Assembly (NCBI RefSeq): GCF_050003625.1
Contig: NC_134398.1
Span: 80,384,003-80,448,002, forward strand
DNA: 64,000 nt
Origin: Haematobia irritans
Taxonomy: Eukaryota > Arthropoda > Insecta > Diptera > Muscidae
Direction of reading: 5' to 3'
The notes under the pieces are model-generated. The model saw only the letters and a list, made by a program, of their open reading frames with translations, made no database searches and was not told the DNA's origin. Position numbers and translations under genes: made by a program. Below, piece after piece: positions 37,600 to 49,460 of this stretch. How positions within the stretch are numbered: the first letter of the stretch is position 1; each line of letters begins with the position of its first letter.

Positions 37600-37925
37600 T
37601 CCAAAAAATTACCGAACATAAAATCTTATTTTGAAAAATTTTATTTCTATAGAAAATGTTGTCAAAATTTTATTTCTATAGGAAATTTTGTCACAATTTT
37701 GTTTCTAGAGAAAATTTTATCAAACTTCTATTTTTATACAAAAATTTTCTCTTCACTTTTATAGATAATTTTTTCAAAATTTTGTTTCTATAGAAAATTT
37801 TGTCAAAATTTTATTTCTATAGAAAATTTTGTCAAAACTTTATTTCTATAGAAAATTTTGTCACAATTTTATTTCTAAGGAAAATTTTATCAAAATTTTA
37901 TTTTTATAGAAAATTTGTGAAGTAC
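37600..37925 (-). repeat. 29-bp minisatellite, inverse orientation
   Basis: About 10 units of ATTTTGTCAAAATTTTATTT and CTATAGAAA. Confidence 0.88.
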
Positions 37926-38800
37926 TTCTAAATCGAAGACGAATATTTTGCAAAATATACCAAAACATCAAGAATTCTACCAATCTACAAAACAGAAAAA
38001 ATCTACCATTTTTGGTAACTGTGGCAACCGTGATCACGACTCCGCGATATTCAATCACATTGAAAAAAATATATACCAACTATAAAATACTATGCAACCT
38101 ACTTTTCAGGATACGCAGTTTACACAATACTGAATAAAGAAATTTTAAATTAACGGAAATTCATAATTTTTTATTTATATTTCATTGCATTTTAATGTCA
38201 TTTATCTTTAAAATAATGCAGTAAAGAAAAACATTTTTGATTAAAAGAAATAATTTTTAAATCTGGTTTTGGCGCCAGAAAGTAAAAACTTTTGGAATAT
38301 GTTGAATGATTTTTTTGATATTTATATTTCAGTAAATTTGTAGATCCAACAATCAAACAAAAGTTTACTTTAGATCCAAATATTTTCACCAACCTTTAAA
38401 GATTTTGGTATTGATTCCGAGCCAAAGATGCGACTCGGAAGAAAATTTTTAGCGACATATCTGGTATTAAATCTAGGATAATTTTTAATTCTCTTTTCGC
38501 AGTATTACAGTTAATTTAAGGACGATTTCTTTCAATCAAAAATGTGTTTCTTTACTTTAAGGAAAATTTCCATTGGTTCAAAGACATACGACTTAACGGA
38601 GGGACGCAAATTTTCAAAATTCGTGTCCTAATTCTATTAAAAACTGTTTTTGAAGCAACGATTATAAACCTTATTTTAATTACAATGTCATTATTGTAAA
38701 GAAATATGTCCTTAATATTATGTAAATTGCGCATCCTAAAATTTAATTTTAATATCAAGAATATAGAAATCAATAAATTATATAAAACATAAAAATATGA
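37926..38800. other. intergenic repeats, largely unassigned
   Basis: Includes a segment with AATCTTTAAAGGTTGG and GGTATTGATTCCGAGCCAAA related to 57790-57840 and 39470. No coding sequence. Confidence 0.4.
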
Positions 38801-40080
38801 CAGGTCGAAAACCTGTGTTGTTAGCAGCACAGCTTTTTTCCCGCTAGATTTGGCTTTTTTGAAGACGTTTAGCGAAAAAAAATGCATTTAGCTTTTTTTC
38901 ATGACCCTTTTAGCTATTTTTGGCTTTTTTTATTTTCGACATGTTCCTATTGAAATATGGATAAAACTTCGTTTTTATCTAAGTCTTGCTGCCAGAATAA
39001 GGTTTTCCACATATTTCAAAGCTCAAACAATTTCATGTCATTAAAATACGAACGCGAATTTTGGGTTTTAATAGCATTTGTGAATTTCTCTTATATAAAC
39101 TGTTTTCCTTGTCCAAAAGCCGATAAAATCGTTTTGTCCTTAGAGTTAAGTGATTCAACTTGGGTATCTTTTCATGAAGGAAGGTTATAGCCTAGACCCT
39201 ATAGGGTCAATTCTAAAAAATTCTTAAAATTAATTAAATAGTCTTTAAATTTGTGGAGTTTTTGTATCTTGACCACAAACCAAAATAGCGTTCAAAAATA
39301 GAAGAGGTTTTTCAACATTTTATTTTAAAAACGTATACACAGAATAATTTCTACTTAAAGTCGAGTCTGAATTTGGAAATTTAAGTTGTCGTTAGCACGT
39401 TTTTAAAGCACTGTGATAGCTCATGAAGAAAAAGCTGAAAAAAACTAATAAATTCAAATTTGACTCGGAATCAATACCAAAATCATTAGTGTACAAAATC
39501 TTTGGAACCGAACATAGAAATAATTAAGGAAATAAAGTTTTGAATGTGGTATTATTTTTTTAAACATCAAAAAAATGCAATAAAAAAATTCGTTGTGACA
39601 ATAAGTTTGTATGGGAAATTTTCGAATAAAAGTTATTCAGTATAAACTTGCAAGACAGTTAGAATGGGTTTTATTCTCTTGCAGTTCTATGTGACATTGG
39701 ACTTGTTGATGTTTAACCAGCTGATAATTGCAAGTTTACCGGGAAAAAAGTTTTTACTAGGAAATATAAATGAAGGACTTCCAGTAAAAATTTGTGATAG
39801 TAATCAAAATGTTCGATACAGACAAATGTTCGATACGCAGACAGAGCTAATATGACTTAGATTTTCTTACAGTCTGACAGAAATGGAAATAAAATGAATA
39901 CAATTAAAATAATATGCATTTTAAGTGAAATAAAGTTTGTTAAATTTCAATCAAAAATGTAACTTTTGATACAAAAAAATTTAGTTTTTTTCTAGCTATT
40001 TTTTAAAATTTTTTAGGTTTTTTTGGCTAGTTTTTTGGACAAATCTAGCGGGTTTTGGTGAAACAATTCTGGCAACGCTG
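38801..40080. repeat. insertion inside a TCGAAAACCTATGTTGTTAGCA repeat
   Basis: The host sequence (GGTCGAAAACCTGTGTTG then TTAGCA) is the same as at 18040, 55815 and 60165, where it is followed directly by CCTATATTACCTG. Here about 1.25 kb intervenes, starting GCACAGCTTTTTTCCCGC, ending TTCTGGCAACGCTGG, with AAATCTAGCGGG near the right end mirroring CCCGCTAGATTTGG near the left. Probably a transposon with about 20-bp imperfect inverted ends. Confidence 0.55.
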
Positions 40081-40088
40081 GTTGTTAG

Positions 40089-40421
40089 CAAAGACAATAA
40101 ACTCTAGGAAGATAGGAAATTGGCTACTGAGGAGATCAAACCATTTACCGTGTTAGTTTCATACTCGAACCAAACGCGTATACGACAAGTATTGGCATAG
40201 CATTAAAATGCAACTAAAATTTCCTTAAACAGGAAAATTTATTTTTTTGTTGTTGCCTAAAATTTAACATTGTTTCATTAAGAAAATTAAGTTTTTCATT
40301 TAAAAAATAAAAACGAAAAACAAATAAAAAAAATACAAGCATGTATGAAACTAACATGGTATATGCAACATTCGGTATGACGCAACCCAATTTCCTATCT
40401 TCCTCAAGTTTATTGTCTTTG
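40089..40421. mobile_element. hAT-like MITE (CAAAGACAATAAA ends), copy 1
   Basis: Ends CAAAGACAATAAACTC and the inverse; nearly 36 bp of inverted similarity. Perfect 8-bp duplication GTTGTTAG at 40081-40088 and 40422-40429. Confidence 0.85.
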
Positions 40422-40432
40422 GTTGTTAGCAC

Positions 40433-40779
40433 CAAAGACAATAAACTCTAGGAAGATAGGAAATTGGCTACTGAGGAGATCAAACCATTTACCGTGTTGG
40501 TTTCATACTCGAACCAAACGCGTATACGACAAGTATTGACATAGCATTAAAATGCAAATAAAAAGAAATTAAGTGCACGAAATAAATTTCCTTAAACGGG
40601 AAAATTTAATTTTTTTGTTGTTGCCTAAAATTTCATTAAGACAATTAAGTTTTTCATTTAAAAAATAAAAACGAAAAACAAATAAAAAAACTACAAACAT
40701 GTATGGAACTAACATGGTAAATGCAACATTTGGTATGACGCAACCCAATTTCCTATCTTCCTCAAGTTTATTGTCTTTG
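40433..40779. mobile_element. hAT-like MITE (CAAAGACAATAAA ends), copy 2
   Basis: Same family, same orientation, only 11 bp after copy 1. Flanks GTTAGCAC and GTTAGCAT, 7 of 8 matching, overlapping the target duplication of copy 1. Confidence 0.8.
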
Positions 40780-41059
40780 GTTAGCATCTATATTTCCTGT
40801 TTATTTTCATAATTCATTATGATTGTAAATATATAAATAAATAAATAAAATAAACAATGCGAGCGAAACTGGAGTCTGTTAGTGACAATTTTCACCGATA
40901 TCCCGTAGGGCTAATTTTAATTTTAAGAGCCAAGATTTAAAGCTATATAGCTCCCAAAAATATTCTTGTGTCAAAGAAAATTGATTTTTGTTCTTTTATT
41001 TCGAAAGGCAAGTCACTTGATATTTTGTTGTCGAGTAATAAACGAACATATACAATAAT

Positions 41060-41601
41060 GGCCTGTTCCTGTATATCGAACGAAAGGTTTCTTTCGTATT
41101 CCAAATGAAAGAAAATTGATTTTTGTTCTTCTATTTCGAAAGGCAAGTCACTTCATATTTTGTTGTCGAGTAATAAACGAACATGTACAATAAGTGTCAA
41201 GAAAAAAGTAAAAACATTGTTAACATTTGACTGAATTCTCAGGCCAAAAATTTGAAAATACTCATTTTGGATAATCAATGTATTCTCCTACAAACGAAAC
41301 GAACTTTCAAAAATAGAAAAACCCAAATTCATACGAATTCGAGTGACTGCCTTTCTTTCGAATGAGTTTTCGTTCGATATACAGGAACAGGCCATAAGTG
41401 TCGAGAAAAAAGTAAAAGCATTGTTAACATTTGAATGAATTCTCAGGCCAAAAATTTAAAAATACTCATTTTTAATAATCAATGTATTCTCATACAAACG
41501 AATCGAACTTTCAAAAATAGAAAAACCCAAATTCATTCGAATTCGAGTGACTGCCTTTCTTTCGAACTGGTTTTCGTTCGATATACAGGAACAGGGCATA
41601 A
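41060..41601. mobile_element. MITE with 26-bp perfect inverted ends plus duplicated right half
   Basis: Ends GGCCTGTTCCTGTATATCGA (41060 onward) and its inverse to 41393. Then 41397-41601 repeats 41187-41395 (for example AGCATTGTTAACATTTGA, ATACAGGAACAGGGC). A related block precedes it at 40970-41060. Non-coding. Confidence 0.75.
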
Positions 41602-41972
41602 TACTGCAAAAATCCTTAAGGAAAGGTCACGATCTTCGTTTTGAATACACTACAATAATCACAGCCACTAGATCTCTTATGAATTAAAATCTTCCACTAA
41701 TCTAATCTTATGATTTTGTAATTCATTACTCCGGCAAGCCACTTTGTAATGTTCTTATCCAATTTCGATTCCCGATATCTAGTAGACCACATCTTACGAT
41801 CCGAAGCTATTTCTAAACAAGTTAGGTTAGTTATTACTATCTTTAAGTCTTTTTAAGAACTGAAGTTTGTCTGAGATCTCGATTACATTATCGTAGTTTT
41901 TTTATGATATTGTGTAATTTAAGATAGCCTAATATCATTGTAGACTGGTTTTGTTTTTTTTTTTTTACAATT

Positions 41973-41976
<4 letters not shown>

Positions 41977-42004
<28 letters not shown>
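41977..42004. repeat. (AG)n microsatellite
   Basis: Fourteen AG units. Confidence 0.92.
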
Positions 42005-42008
<4 letters not shown>

Positions 42009-42213
42009 CAATTTGGTTGTAATGAATAATCCATTAAAAGAATTTATTATCTTTATTTTTTCCCGAAACATATCTGAAATCTCATCGATAAGATGTGAAG
42101 TTCTATCTAAAACTCAGGATTCACAAATTTAGAGCTATACTAATCGAACAATTGATTATTATTTGTGTCTCGACATTATTTACATCTGCTAAAAAAATAT
42201 ATGAGGAGAACTA

Positions 42214-43506
42214 ACAGGTTGGCTGATAAGTCCAAGGTCTGACACATAGATGGCGTCGCTAGTATTAAATGCATGCTATTTTTAAATAGTACCAACCTTC
42301 AAATGATTCGTGTCAAAATTTGACGTCTGGAAGTCAATTAGTTTGTGAGATAGAGCGTCTTTTGTGAAGCAACTTTTGTTGTTGTGAAAAAATGGAAAAA
42401 AGGAATTTCATGTTTTGATAAAATACTGTTTTCTGAAGGGAAAAAATACGGTGGAAGCAAAAACTTGGCTTGATAATGAGTTTCCGGACTCTGTCCCAGG
42501 GAAATCAACAATAATTGATTGGTATGCAAAATTCAAGCGTGGTGAAATGAGCACGGAGGACGGTGAATGCAGTGGACGCCCGAAAGAGGTGGTTACCGAC
42601 GAAAACATCAAAAAAATCCACAAAATGATTTTGAATGACCGTAAAATGAAGTTGATCGAGATAGCAGAGGCCTTAAAGATATCAAAGGAACGTGTTGGTC
42701 ATATCATTCATCAATATTTGGATATGCGGAAGTTCTGTTCAAAATGGGTGCCGCGCGAGCTCACATTTGACCAAAAACAACAACGTGTTGATGATTCTGA
42801 GGGGTGTTTGCAGTTGTTAACTCGTAATACACCCGAGTTTTTCCGTCGATATGTGACAATGGATGAAACATGGCTCCATCACTACAATCCTGAGTCCACA
42901 CTACAGTCGGCTGAGTGGACAGCGACCGGTGAACCGTCTCCGAAGAGTGGAAAGACTCAAAAGTCCGCTGGCAAAGTAATGGCCTCTGTTTTTTGGGATG
43001 CGCATGGAATAATTTTTATCGATTATCTTGAGAAGGGAAAAACCGTCAACAGTGACTATTACATGGCATTATTGGAGCGTTTGAAGGTCGAAATCGTGGC
43101 AAAACGGCCCCATATGAAGAAGAAAAAAGTGTTGTTCCACCAAGACAACGCACCGTGCCACAAGTCATTGAGAACGATGGCAAAAATTCATGAATTGGGC
43201 TTCGAATTGCTTCCCCACCCACCGTATTCTCCAGATCTGGCCCCCAGCGACTTTTTCTTGTTCTCAGACCTCAAATGGATGCTTGCAGGTAAAAAATTTG
43301 GCTGCAATGAAGAGGTGATCGCCGAAACTGAGGCCTATTTTGAGGTAAAACCGAAGGAGTACTACCAAAATGGTATCAAAAAATTGGAAGGTCGTTATAA
43401 TCGTTGTATCGCTCTTGAAAGGAACTATGTTGAATAATAAAAACGAATTTTGACAAAAAAAAATGTGTTTTTCTTTGTTAGACCGGGGAATTATCAGCCA
43501 ACCTGT
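42214..43506 (+). mobile_element. Himar1-type mariner, nearly complete (1293 bp)
   Basis: 27-bp inverted ends: ACAGGTTGGCTGATAAGTCC at 42214 onward and the inverse at 43480-43506, flanked by TA (42212-42213, 43507-43508). The end sequence and the transposase match the irritans-subfamily mariner Himar1 as I know it. The right end has one A in place of the G/C seen in the left arm (GAATTATCAGCC). It is the best preserved transposon in the window. Confidence 0.96.
42392..43437 (+). pseudogene. Himar1-like mariner transposase with one frameshift near the start
   Basis: From codon 9 to the stop, 340 residues are open and match Himar1 throughout; with the eight missing codons the total is 348, the Himar1 length. 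The ATG at 42392 is out of frame because the A run at 42395-42400 is one base shorter than needed. No other in-frame ATG precedes the DNA-binding region. Seen in the open frame (numbered from 42415): paired helix-turn-helix DNA-binding part (1-~110), WVPRELT linker, and the DD34D catalytic triad Asp150 (MDETW), Asp244 (HQDNAPC), Asp279 (APSDFF). As it stands it cannot make the full enzyme. Confidence 0.93.
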
Positions 43507-43508
43507 TA

Positions 43509-44080
43509 ATGTATTCGAAGAACGCTAAATGCGTGCATATCGTTTAAATTTCCTATGTCATATATTTTATGTTTGTTGATAAATATTTTCGTTTTTCCCA
43601 CCGTGCTTTTTTTACTTGTTAAGCCTAGTACTAAGATCACGTTTTCCCATGAAAATGTGTTATACTCCATATAAAAAAGGTCAGCGCGGAATAAATGCGA
43701 AATTTTTATTTTGAACATTTTCAAATACATATTTATACAACCCTAGATTTTTCGCACGAAAAAATAGGCAGGTATATTATTTCGCATAAATAAGTTAACA
43801 TCCCTGGGTTTGAGACCCTATTTACGGAGATAGATGAAGATATCCCTTTTTCGCATAAACGAACTTAGTACTTAGCATTAAAGAAAATTTTGTAGTGTGA
43901 AGAAAAAAATTGGAGTTAAAAATTGCAAGAATGTATTTAGTGACATACGAAGTCCATGATAGACTCATATGTAGTAAGTTACAAATTTAAAGAAATAATT
44001 AACTATTTGGTGAGAAATACGAATTTAGTATAATCTTGTGTATATTTTTTTCCCGTCTTGTAGTTAATTTAACTAACGTA
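43509..44080. other. intergenic repeat related to the CACTGAAAA family
   Basis: Part after 43880 matches 46830-47040 (AGAATGTATTTAGTGACATACG, CTATTTGGTGAGAAATACGA) and ends at AACTAACGTA, where the next MITE inserted. Nothing recognised in 43509-43860. Confidence 0.5.
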
Positions 44081-44522
44081 CACCCAAAGAAATTTGTTAG
44101 TAGGGACAGCAGAAAAGTCTGCTAAAACAGCAGAAAGTCTGCTGAAAAAGGGACAGCAGTCACTGTTTGTTGAAATAGCAAACATTTCCTGCTATTTTTG
44201 AAGCTCGATTACTCTGAAACATGTTTTATTTTGGGTAAAACAAATAAAAATGTCAACTTAGGAGCTATCCTAACATAATTAAAACAATATTTTATGAATA
44301 TCTATAGTATGTGACCAAAAATGTTTGCTGATCGTATTTAGGAGCTTGTAAGTATATTACGGTGAAAAAATATACCAAAAACTACTTTTGGTTCTTAAAT
44401 ATGCTTTGGGGAAAAATTTATAACCTAAAAATTTTATAAATTGTTGTTCATTTGGCCCTGAAGTACAAAAATATAACAGCAGACATCGACTGCTGTTTTT
44501 AGCAGACTTTTTTCTATGAGTG
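44081..44522 (+). mobile_element. TA-flanked MITE, CACCCAAAGAAATT family, copy 3
   Basis: Flanked by TA (44079-44080, 44523-44524). Joining the flanks gives AACTAACGTACGCAAACAAT, which is found uninterrupted at about 47037, a true empty site. 442 bp, with a small internal deletion relative to copies 1 and 2. Confidence 0.93.
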
Positions 44523-45019
44523 TACGCAAACAATTATTAGAGCAAAGGAAACATTCTCCAAACATAATAATTCCATTTGTTGAGTGAAGTAGTCAGTTGC
44601 CCAACTCTGTATTACTTTCAATTAGCTTAAAGTTAGTTACCGATCCGTTAATTTTAAGTTAACCTTAAGCTTGTTATTTTTTAACTACAAATTAGTTAGT
44701 TTCCAGTCAACGAAAAGTTAGTTGATTAAAAGTTGTCCCTAAAATCAATATATTTTACAATAAAAAAAGAGGGTTTAAAAATGTATATTGTAATAGCCAA
44801 TAATTTATTCCTATAAAAATTAAATAAGACACTTCAACTTCAAAATATAATAATATAGTTTTATGGAACACAGAATCATTTCTCTTTAAAAAAAAAAGCT
44901 CTCTGAATTGTCTTTTACTAACACCCTTCATGTTCTTTTGTGAGAAATATTCAAACAACCACAAACAATAATATTAAATATATTTTAGTTTTTTAAAACA
45001 ATTTATACTTTCAGTAATT
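44523..45019. other. remainder of the host repeat and AT-rich DNA
   Basis: 44523-44600 continues the 43880 repeat; after that AAAAGTTAGTTGATT-like short motifs; no gene. Confidence 0.4.
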
Positions 45020-45960
45020 TTGAACACTATTTTGACAAACAAATTTTCAACGAAGATGCCTACAATCGGACGGCAGCGGTTGCAGTTAGCGAAGTGTTGT
45101 ATATACTTGTCCTGTCATTATCAGGACAAGAAATTCATAATGATGAATGTGTTACGTGAAAGTGTTGCTTCATATGCAACAGTAAAAAATTGGGTTGCTG
45201 AATGAAGAACTACAAATGAAAAAGCTTTCTGCAAGATGGGTGCCGCATTTGTTAAAAGTCGATCAAAAACGCATAAGAATGAATATTTCTCAAGCTTGTT
45301 TGGATCGTTTTAAGCGAAATAAAATGGATTTTAAGCGTCGTTTCATAACTGTTGATGAGACATGGATCCACCACTATACTCCAGAGACAAAAGAACAATT
45401 CAAACAATGGACTGAAGCTGGAGGAAGTGCCTCAAAGAAGGCAAAAACAATTCAATCGGCTGTTAAGGTTATGGCAAAGAGTTTTTGGGACTTCAAATGT
45501 ATTTTATTGATTGACTATCTGCAAAAAGGGCAAATTCAGAGTACTATTGCAACCTTTTGGATCAATTAAATGTACAAATTCGAGAAAAACGTCCTGGCTT
45601 ACAACACAAAAAAATTATTTTTCATCAAGACAACGCACCAGCGCATAAGAGTGTTTTAACAATGGCTAAAACCAACGAATGAGTTGCTTGACCACCCCCC
45701 TTATTCTCCTGATTTGGCTCCCAGTGACTTTTACTTGTTCCCAAATCTAAAAACAATCCTTGCTGGCAAGCGTTTTACCTGAAATGAAGATGCAATTACA
45801 GTTGTAAACCACTATTTTGAAGACCTTCAGGAAAACTATTTTAATCAAGGGATAGAATTGCTATAAAAGCATTGGACTAAGTGTATTGAAGTTTCAGGAG
45901 ATAATATTGAAAAATAAAAATATTTTTGAAAAACTAACTATTCTCTTTCATTAATAGGCT
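45020..45960 (+). mobile_element. older mariner, degenerate (cecropia-like)
   Basis: Readable blocks: SVASYATVKNWVAE (DNA-binding part), then an internal deletion directly to LQMKKLSARWVPHLLKVDQK, TVDETWIHHYTPE (first catalytic Asp), KIIFHQDNAPAHKS (second) and APSDFYLFPN in a further frame (third Asp). At least three frameshifts and several stops. Terminal inverted repeats not identified. About 45143-45284 is copied at 48121-48262. Confidence 0.8.
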
Positions 45961-46640
45961 AAGAAGTTTCCGCACCGCCCTCGTATTACAATTAAAAGAT
46001 TTCATCATATTACCCAATTATAACTTATTTTGCTCCGGACAAGGATGTATTTTGCGTCTATGTTCTAAGGCTTAAAGCATTTTTGTTCATCAAATAAGCC
46101 AGAGTTGCATTAAAATTTCGCGTCTGTAAGTAAAGTCTTATTTGAATTGTAAATCGGTAAAAAAAAACTAGTTTTTGATATACTTCGGTGATATGTTAAA
46201 GACTTTTTTAAAACAATATATTTAAGTGCAAGCACATATATGCTAATATCTTAGAATATATTATATACTTAAATATATGGATATAATATGTTCTAAGAAT
46301 GGACTCAAATATATATTGTTTTCGTGCAAACATATATTTTTAGAGATGCCAGAGAGATAGCATAGAGACAGAACTAAAGATTGCTACTAATAGAGTTGAC
46401 GAAAGACATCAATATTACATAATGAGAGTAACTGGTTGTTGCCGTAAAATTACTTGATAGACATTTATAAGCCAATTTTGTGTTTTGGACGGTTGTTGGA
46501 TACTACACGTACAAAAACAATTCTCTCCGCCCTACCGAAATTTCAGACAAATCACGTTTCTAGTAATAATGTTGTACAACACGTGATCGTTGAGCTCATC
46601 ATAGATACACTAAATATATTTATTCATTATCTCTAATATA
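45961..46640. other. intergenic, with a diverged CACGG-MITE piece
   Basis: 46190-46345 contains arms such as AAGTGCAAGCACATATATGC and GCAAACATATATTTTTAG. Otherwise nothing recognised. Confidence 0.4.
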
Positions 46641-47157
46641 CACTGAAAAAACAGTGAACCCACCAGGAAAGATAACTTTCGATTAATTTTAGAAAATTTT
46701 GAATTTTTTTAGAAAATTTTAACTAAACAGTATTACAAGCGCTGGCATCACTCCGATATGGTAAAAATAAGTAAATATTTTTCGACAAATTCAAGAAAAT
46801 TTATTAGACATAACTAAGTTTTTGCACTTGTTAAAGAAAATTTTGTAGTTTTAAGAGAAATCTTGGAGTTCAAAATTGCAAGAATGTCTTTAGTGCCATA
46901 CGAAGTTCATGATGGACACATTTTTGGTAAAATTTACAAATTTAAGGAAATAATGAACTATTTTGTGAGAAATACGAAATTAGGAAACCTTTATGCTTTA
47001 TTTTTGTATAATTTTTTCCTGTGTTTTAGTTCATTTAACTAACGTACGCAAAAAATTATTTGAGTAAAGTAAACTTTTTCCAAACATAATGATTCTATGA
47101 ACTAATATAAAGTTAAATTGGCTTTAGTGAAATAGAGAGTTCACTTTTTTTTGAGTG
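46641..47157. mobile_element. TA-flanked MITE, CACTGAAAAAACAGTGAAC family, copy 2
   Basis: CACTGAAAAAACAGTGAACC after TA (46639-46640) and GAGTTCACTTTTTTTTGAGTG before TA (47158-47159). Contains the empty site AACTAACGTACGCAAAAA used above. Confidence 0.85.
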
Positions 47158-47159
47158 TA

Positions 47160-47878
47160 GATACATCTAACAATTGAACATTTCTTAATACTGTGGCGTG
47201 ACATTTAAGGAAATTATCGTAAATTCTTATTACAGCATGCGGGTTGCCGTAGTCAATGTCACTATTCGTGATATTACGTCTCTCCATTCCTATCTAATCA
47301 TGAAGAAAATAAGTATGCACATTTTAAATTGTGTCATCCAACAAAGTGAGCACTTGATAAAAATGTTAGATATGGGTTTCCAAGTGCATTCATGTACTAT
47401 TGTCAAATGTCCAGAGTAATTTGTAATTTTTCCAGAATAAGAACTTTACAAAATTCTATTAAACATTTATCCATTCCCTCTTATAAAATGCAAACTCAAT
47501 TCAAACCACTTTAAATCCTATTCAAAACAATTTATTAGACAGTTTGTTGAAGAAAATTATAATGATAAAAGTAAATATAGGGTTTGCTTAATATTCGTTG
47601 ATATTGGGGTTTACAGTAGATAACGGATATAAGTACATTTCATATAAGAAATGGTTTTTGGTAGGAATAATGTTTCAAATACGAAAAACGTTAACAAGAA
47701 AAAGAAAATAATAATAAATTAACAATTTGACAATAATGCCAGATGCGTATCCAATTTAAAATATAACTCCTAACATAACAATTTTATGCGACGACAGCAT
47801 TGTTTCTTTTCAACATTGAACATTAAGTTTATAAATCTTATAAACACAATAAATTAAGCAAAGTACACCATCGTAAAT
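47160..47878. other. intergenic, nothing recognised
   Basis: AT-rich; a 73-codon ORF at 47198 has no recognisable domain. Confidence 0.4.
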
Positions 47879-48516
47879 AAAGGAAACAAAATTCAACATT
47901 TTAGTTTAGCCATTTTATTTCAATTAAATTTTTGTCTAAAAAATAAAATTTACTTGATTCAGTAAATATTTCCTAAACTGAAAGCAGTTCATAAAAATAA
48001 AGAAAATCCTAGCTAAAATCAGTCTTCTAAAATTTAGTACAATTTCTTATGAAATGATAAATCTGACTTCTTTTATTATATAAATACATGGACGAAAAAG
48101 ACTGTTTTTCATATGTTTGAATGAATGTGTTACGTGAAAGTGTTGCTTCATATGCAACAGTAAAAAATTGGGTTGCTGAATGAAGAACTACAAATGAAAA
48201 AGCTTTCTGCAAGATGGGTGCCGCATTTGTTAAAAGTCGATCAAAAACGCATAAGAATGAAACGCATAAGAATGAAAGGAAACAAAATTCAACATTTTAG
48301 TTTAGCCATTTTATTTCAATTAAATTTTTGTCTAAAAAATAAAATTTACTTGATTCAGTAAATATTTCCTAAACTGAAAGCAGTTCATAAAAATAAAGAA
48401 AATCCTAGCTAAAATCAGTCTTCTAAAATTTAGTACAATTTCTTATGAAATGATAAATCTGACTTCTTTTATTATATAAATACATGGACGAAAAAGACTG
48501 TTTTTCATATGTTTGG
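47879..48516 (+). repeat. 240-bp direct duplication with mariner filler between copies
   Basis: 47879-48119 and 48275-48516 are virtually identical (both start AAAGGAAACAAAATTCAACA and end CATATGTTTG). Between them lies a 150-bp copy of mariner positions 45143-45284, also virtually identical, followed by a repeated CGCATAAGAATGAAA. Confidence 0.88.
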
Positions 48517-48790
48517 GTGTAAAAATTATATGTTTGGAACTCAAATTTGTAAACACAATATTTTTAAGTGCAAGCATATAATGTTCATAAACTAGCACAA
48601 TATGTTTGCGACATATATGTTAATATGTTAGAACATATTATGTTTGGGACTTAACATTTTTGTAAATATAATACGTTTGGATGCCAACATATATTATTTT
48701 AGAAATAGCCTATAAACATATATGTGTTTAGAAAGAGAGACCTAGAGAGTAAGCTGCAAGTAAAATAATGGAAGTAACCAATTGGCGCCT

Positions 48791-48826
<36 letters not shown>

Positions 48827-49460
48827 AAAAAAATTCATTAAAATTTTTTTCTACCACACAGAAAAAAATATCATCAAAATATTTCCAATTAAAAAATTTA
48901 ATTGAAGTTGAAAATTTTTTCAATTAATAAATTTAATACAATTACAATTAATACAATTAACTTTTTATTCATGATAGAAACATTGAGTTAATTAAGTCAA
49001 TGATTGAAATTTTTAATATGTTTAATTAAAAAATTAATTGATACAATTAACTTTTTAATCAAATTCGGAAGACTAATTTTTTAATTAAAAATGTATTTCA
49101 AACAATCATTTGTTAATCCAAATAAAAACTCTAAGCCAATCTAACTAAGTAATTAAAAATAGTTATCTTTTTTAATTAATAAATTAATTGCGTTTTGCAA
49201 TCAACATCAATTAAATTTTTAATTGAATCAATTAAAAAATTAATTAAATTTTGCTGAAAAAATCCATTAATTTTTTAATCAAGAATTTTTTCTATGCCCA
49301 ATTAAAACTGTGATTGATACTATCATTATCGTGATTGAAGACATTTCAATTAAAAAATTAATTGGATCAATTAATTTGGTGATTGAATCAGAGAAAAAAT
49401 TTTTTGTGTGCAGTATATGCCTAAGGTGAAACATAATACAAGTTTAGGGATTTTTTCATG
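48483..49460 (+). mobile_element. CACGG-family MITE variant without SINE core, 3' part decayed
   Basis: Starts at a degenerate CATGGACGAAAAAGACTG, has the usual left arm to 48740, then a core with GGAAGTAACCAATTGGCGCC and a short (TA)n at 48797-48822, and is interrupted by the MITE at 48857-49410. Confidence 0.7.
48857..49410. mobile_element. MITE, CACAGAAAA family, copy 3
   Basis: CACAGAAAAAAATATCATC to TTTTTTGTGTG; flanks are CA on both sides rather than TA. Closely similar to 8621-9182 along its length. Confidence 0.85.

Noticed and set aside
38552..38887. 111-codon minus-strand ORF
   Set aside because: Low-complexity composition, no recognisable motif, and its start overlaps a dispersed repeat boundary.
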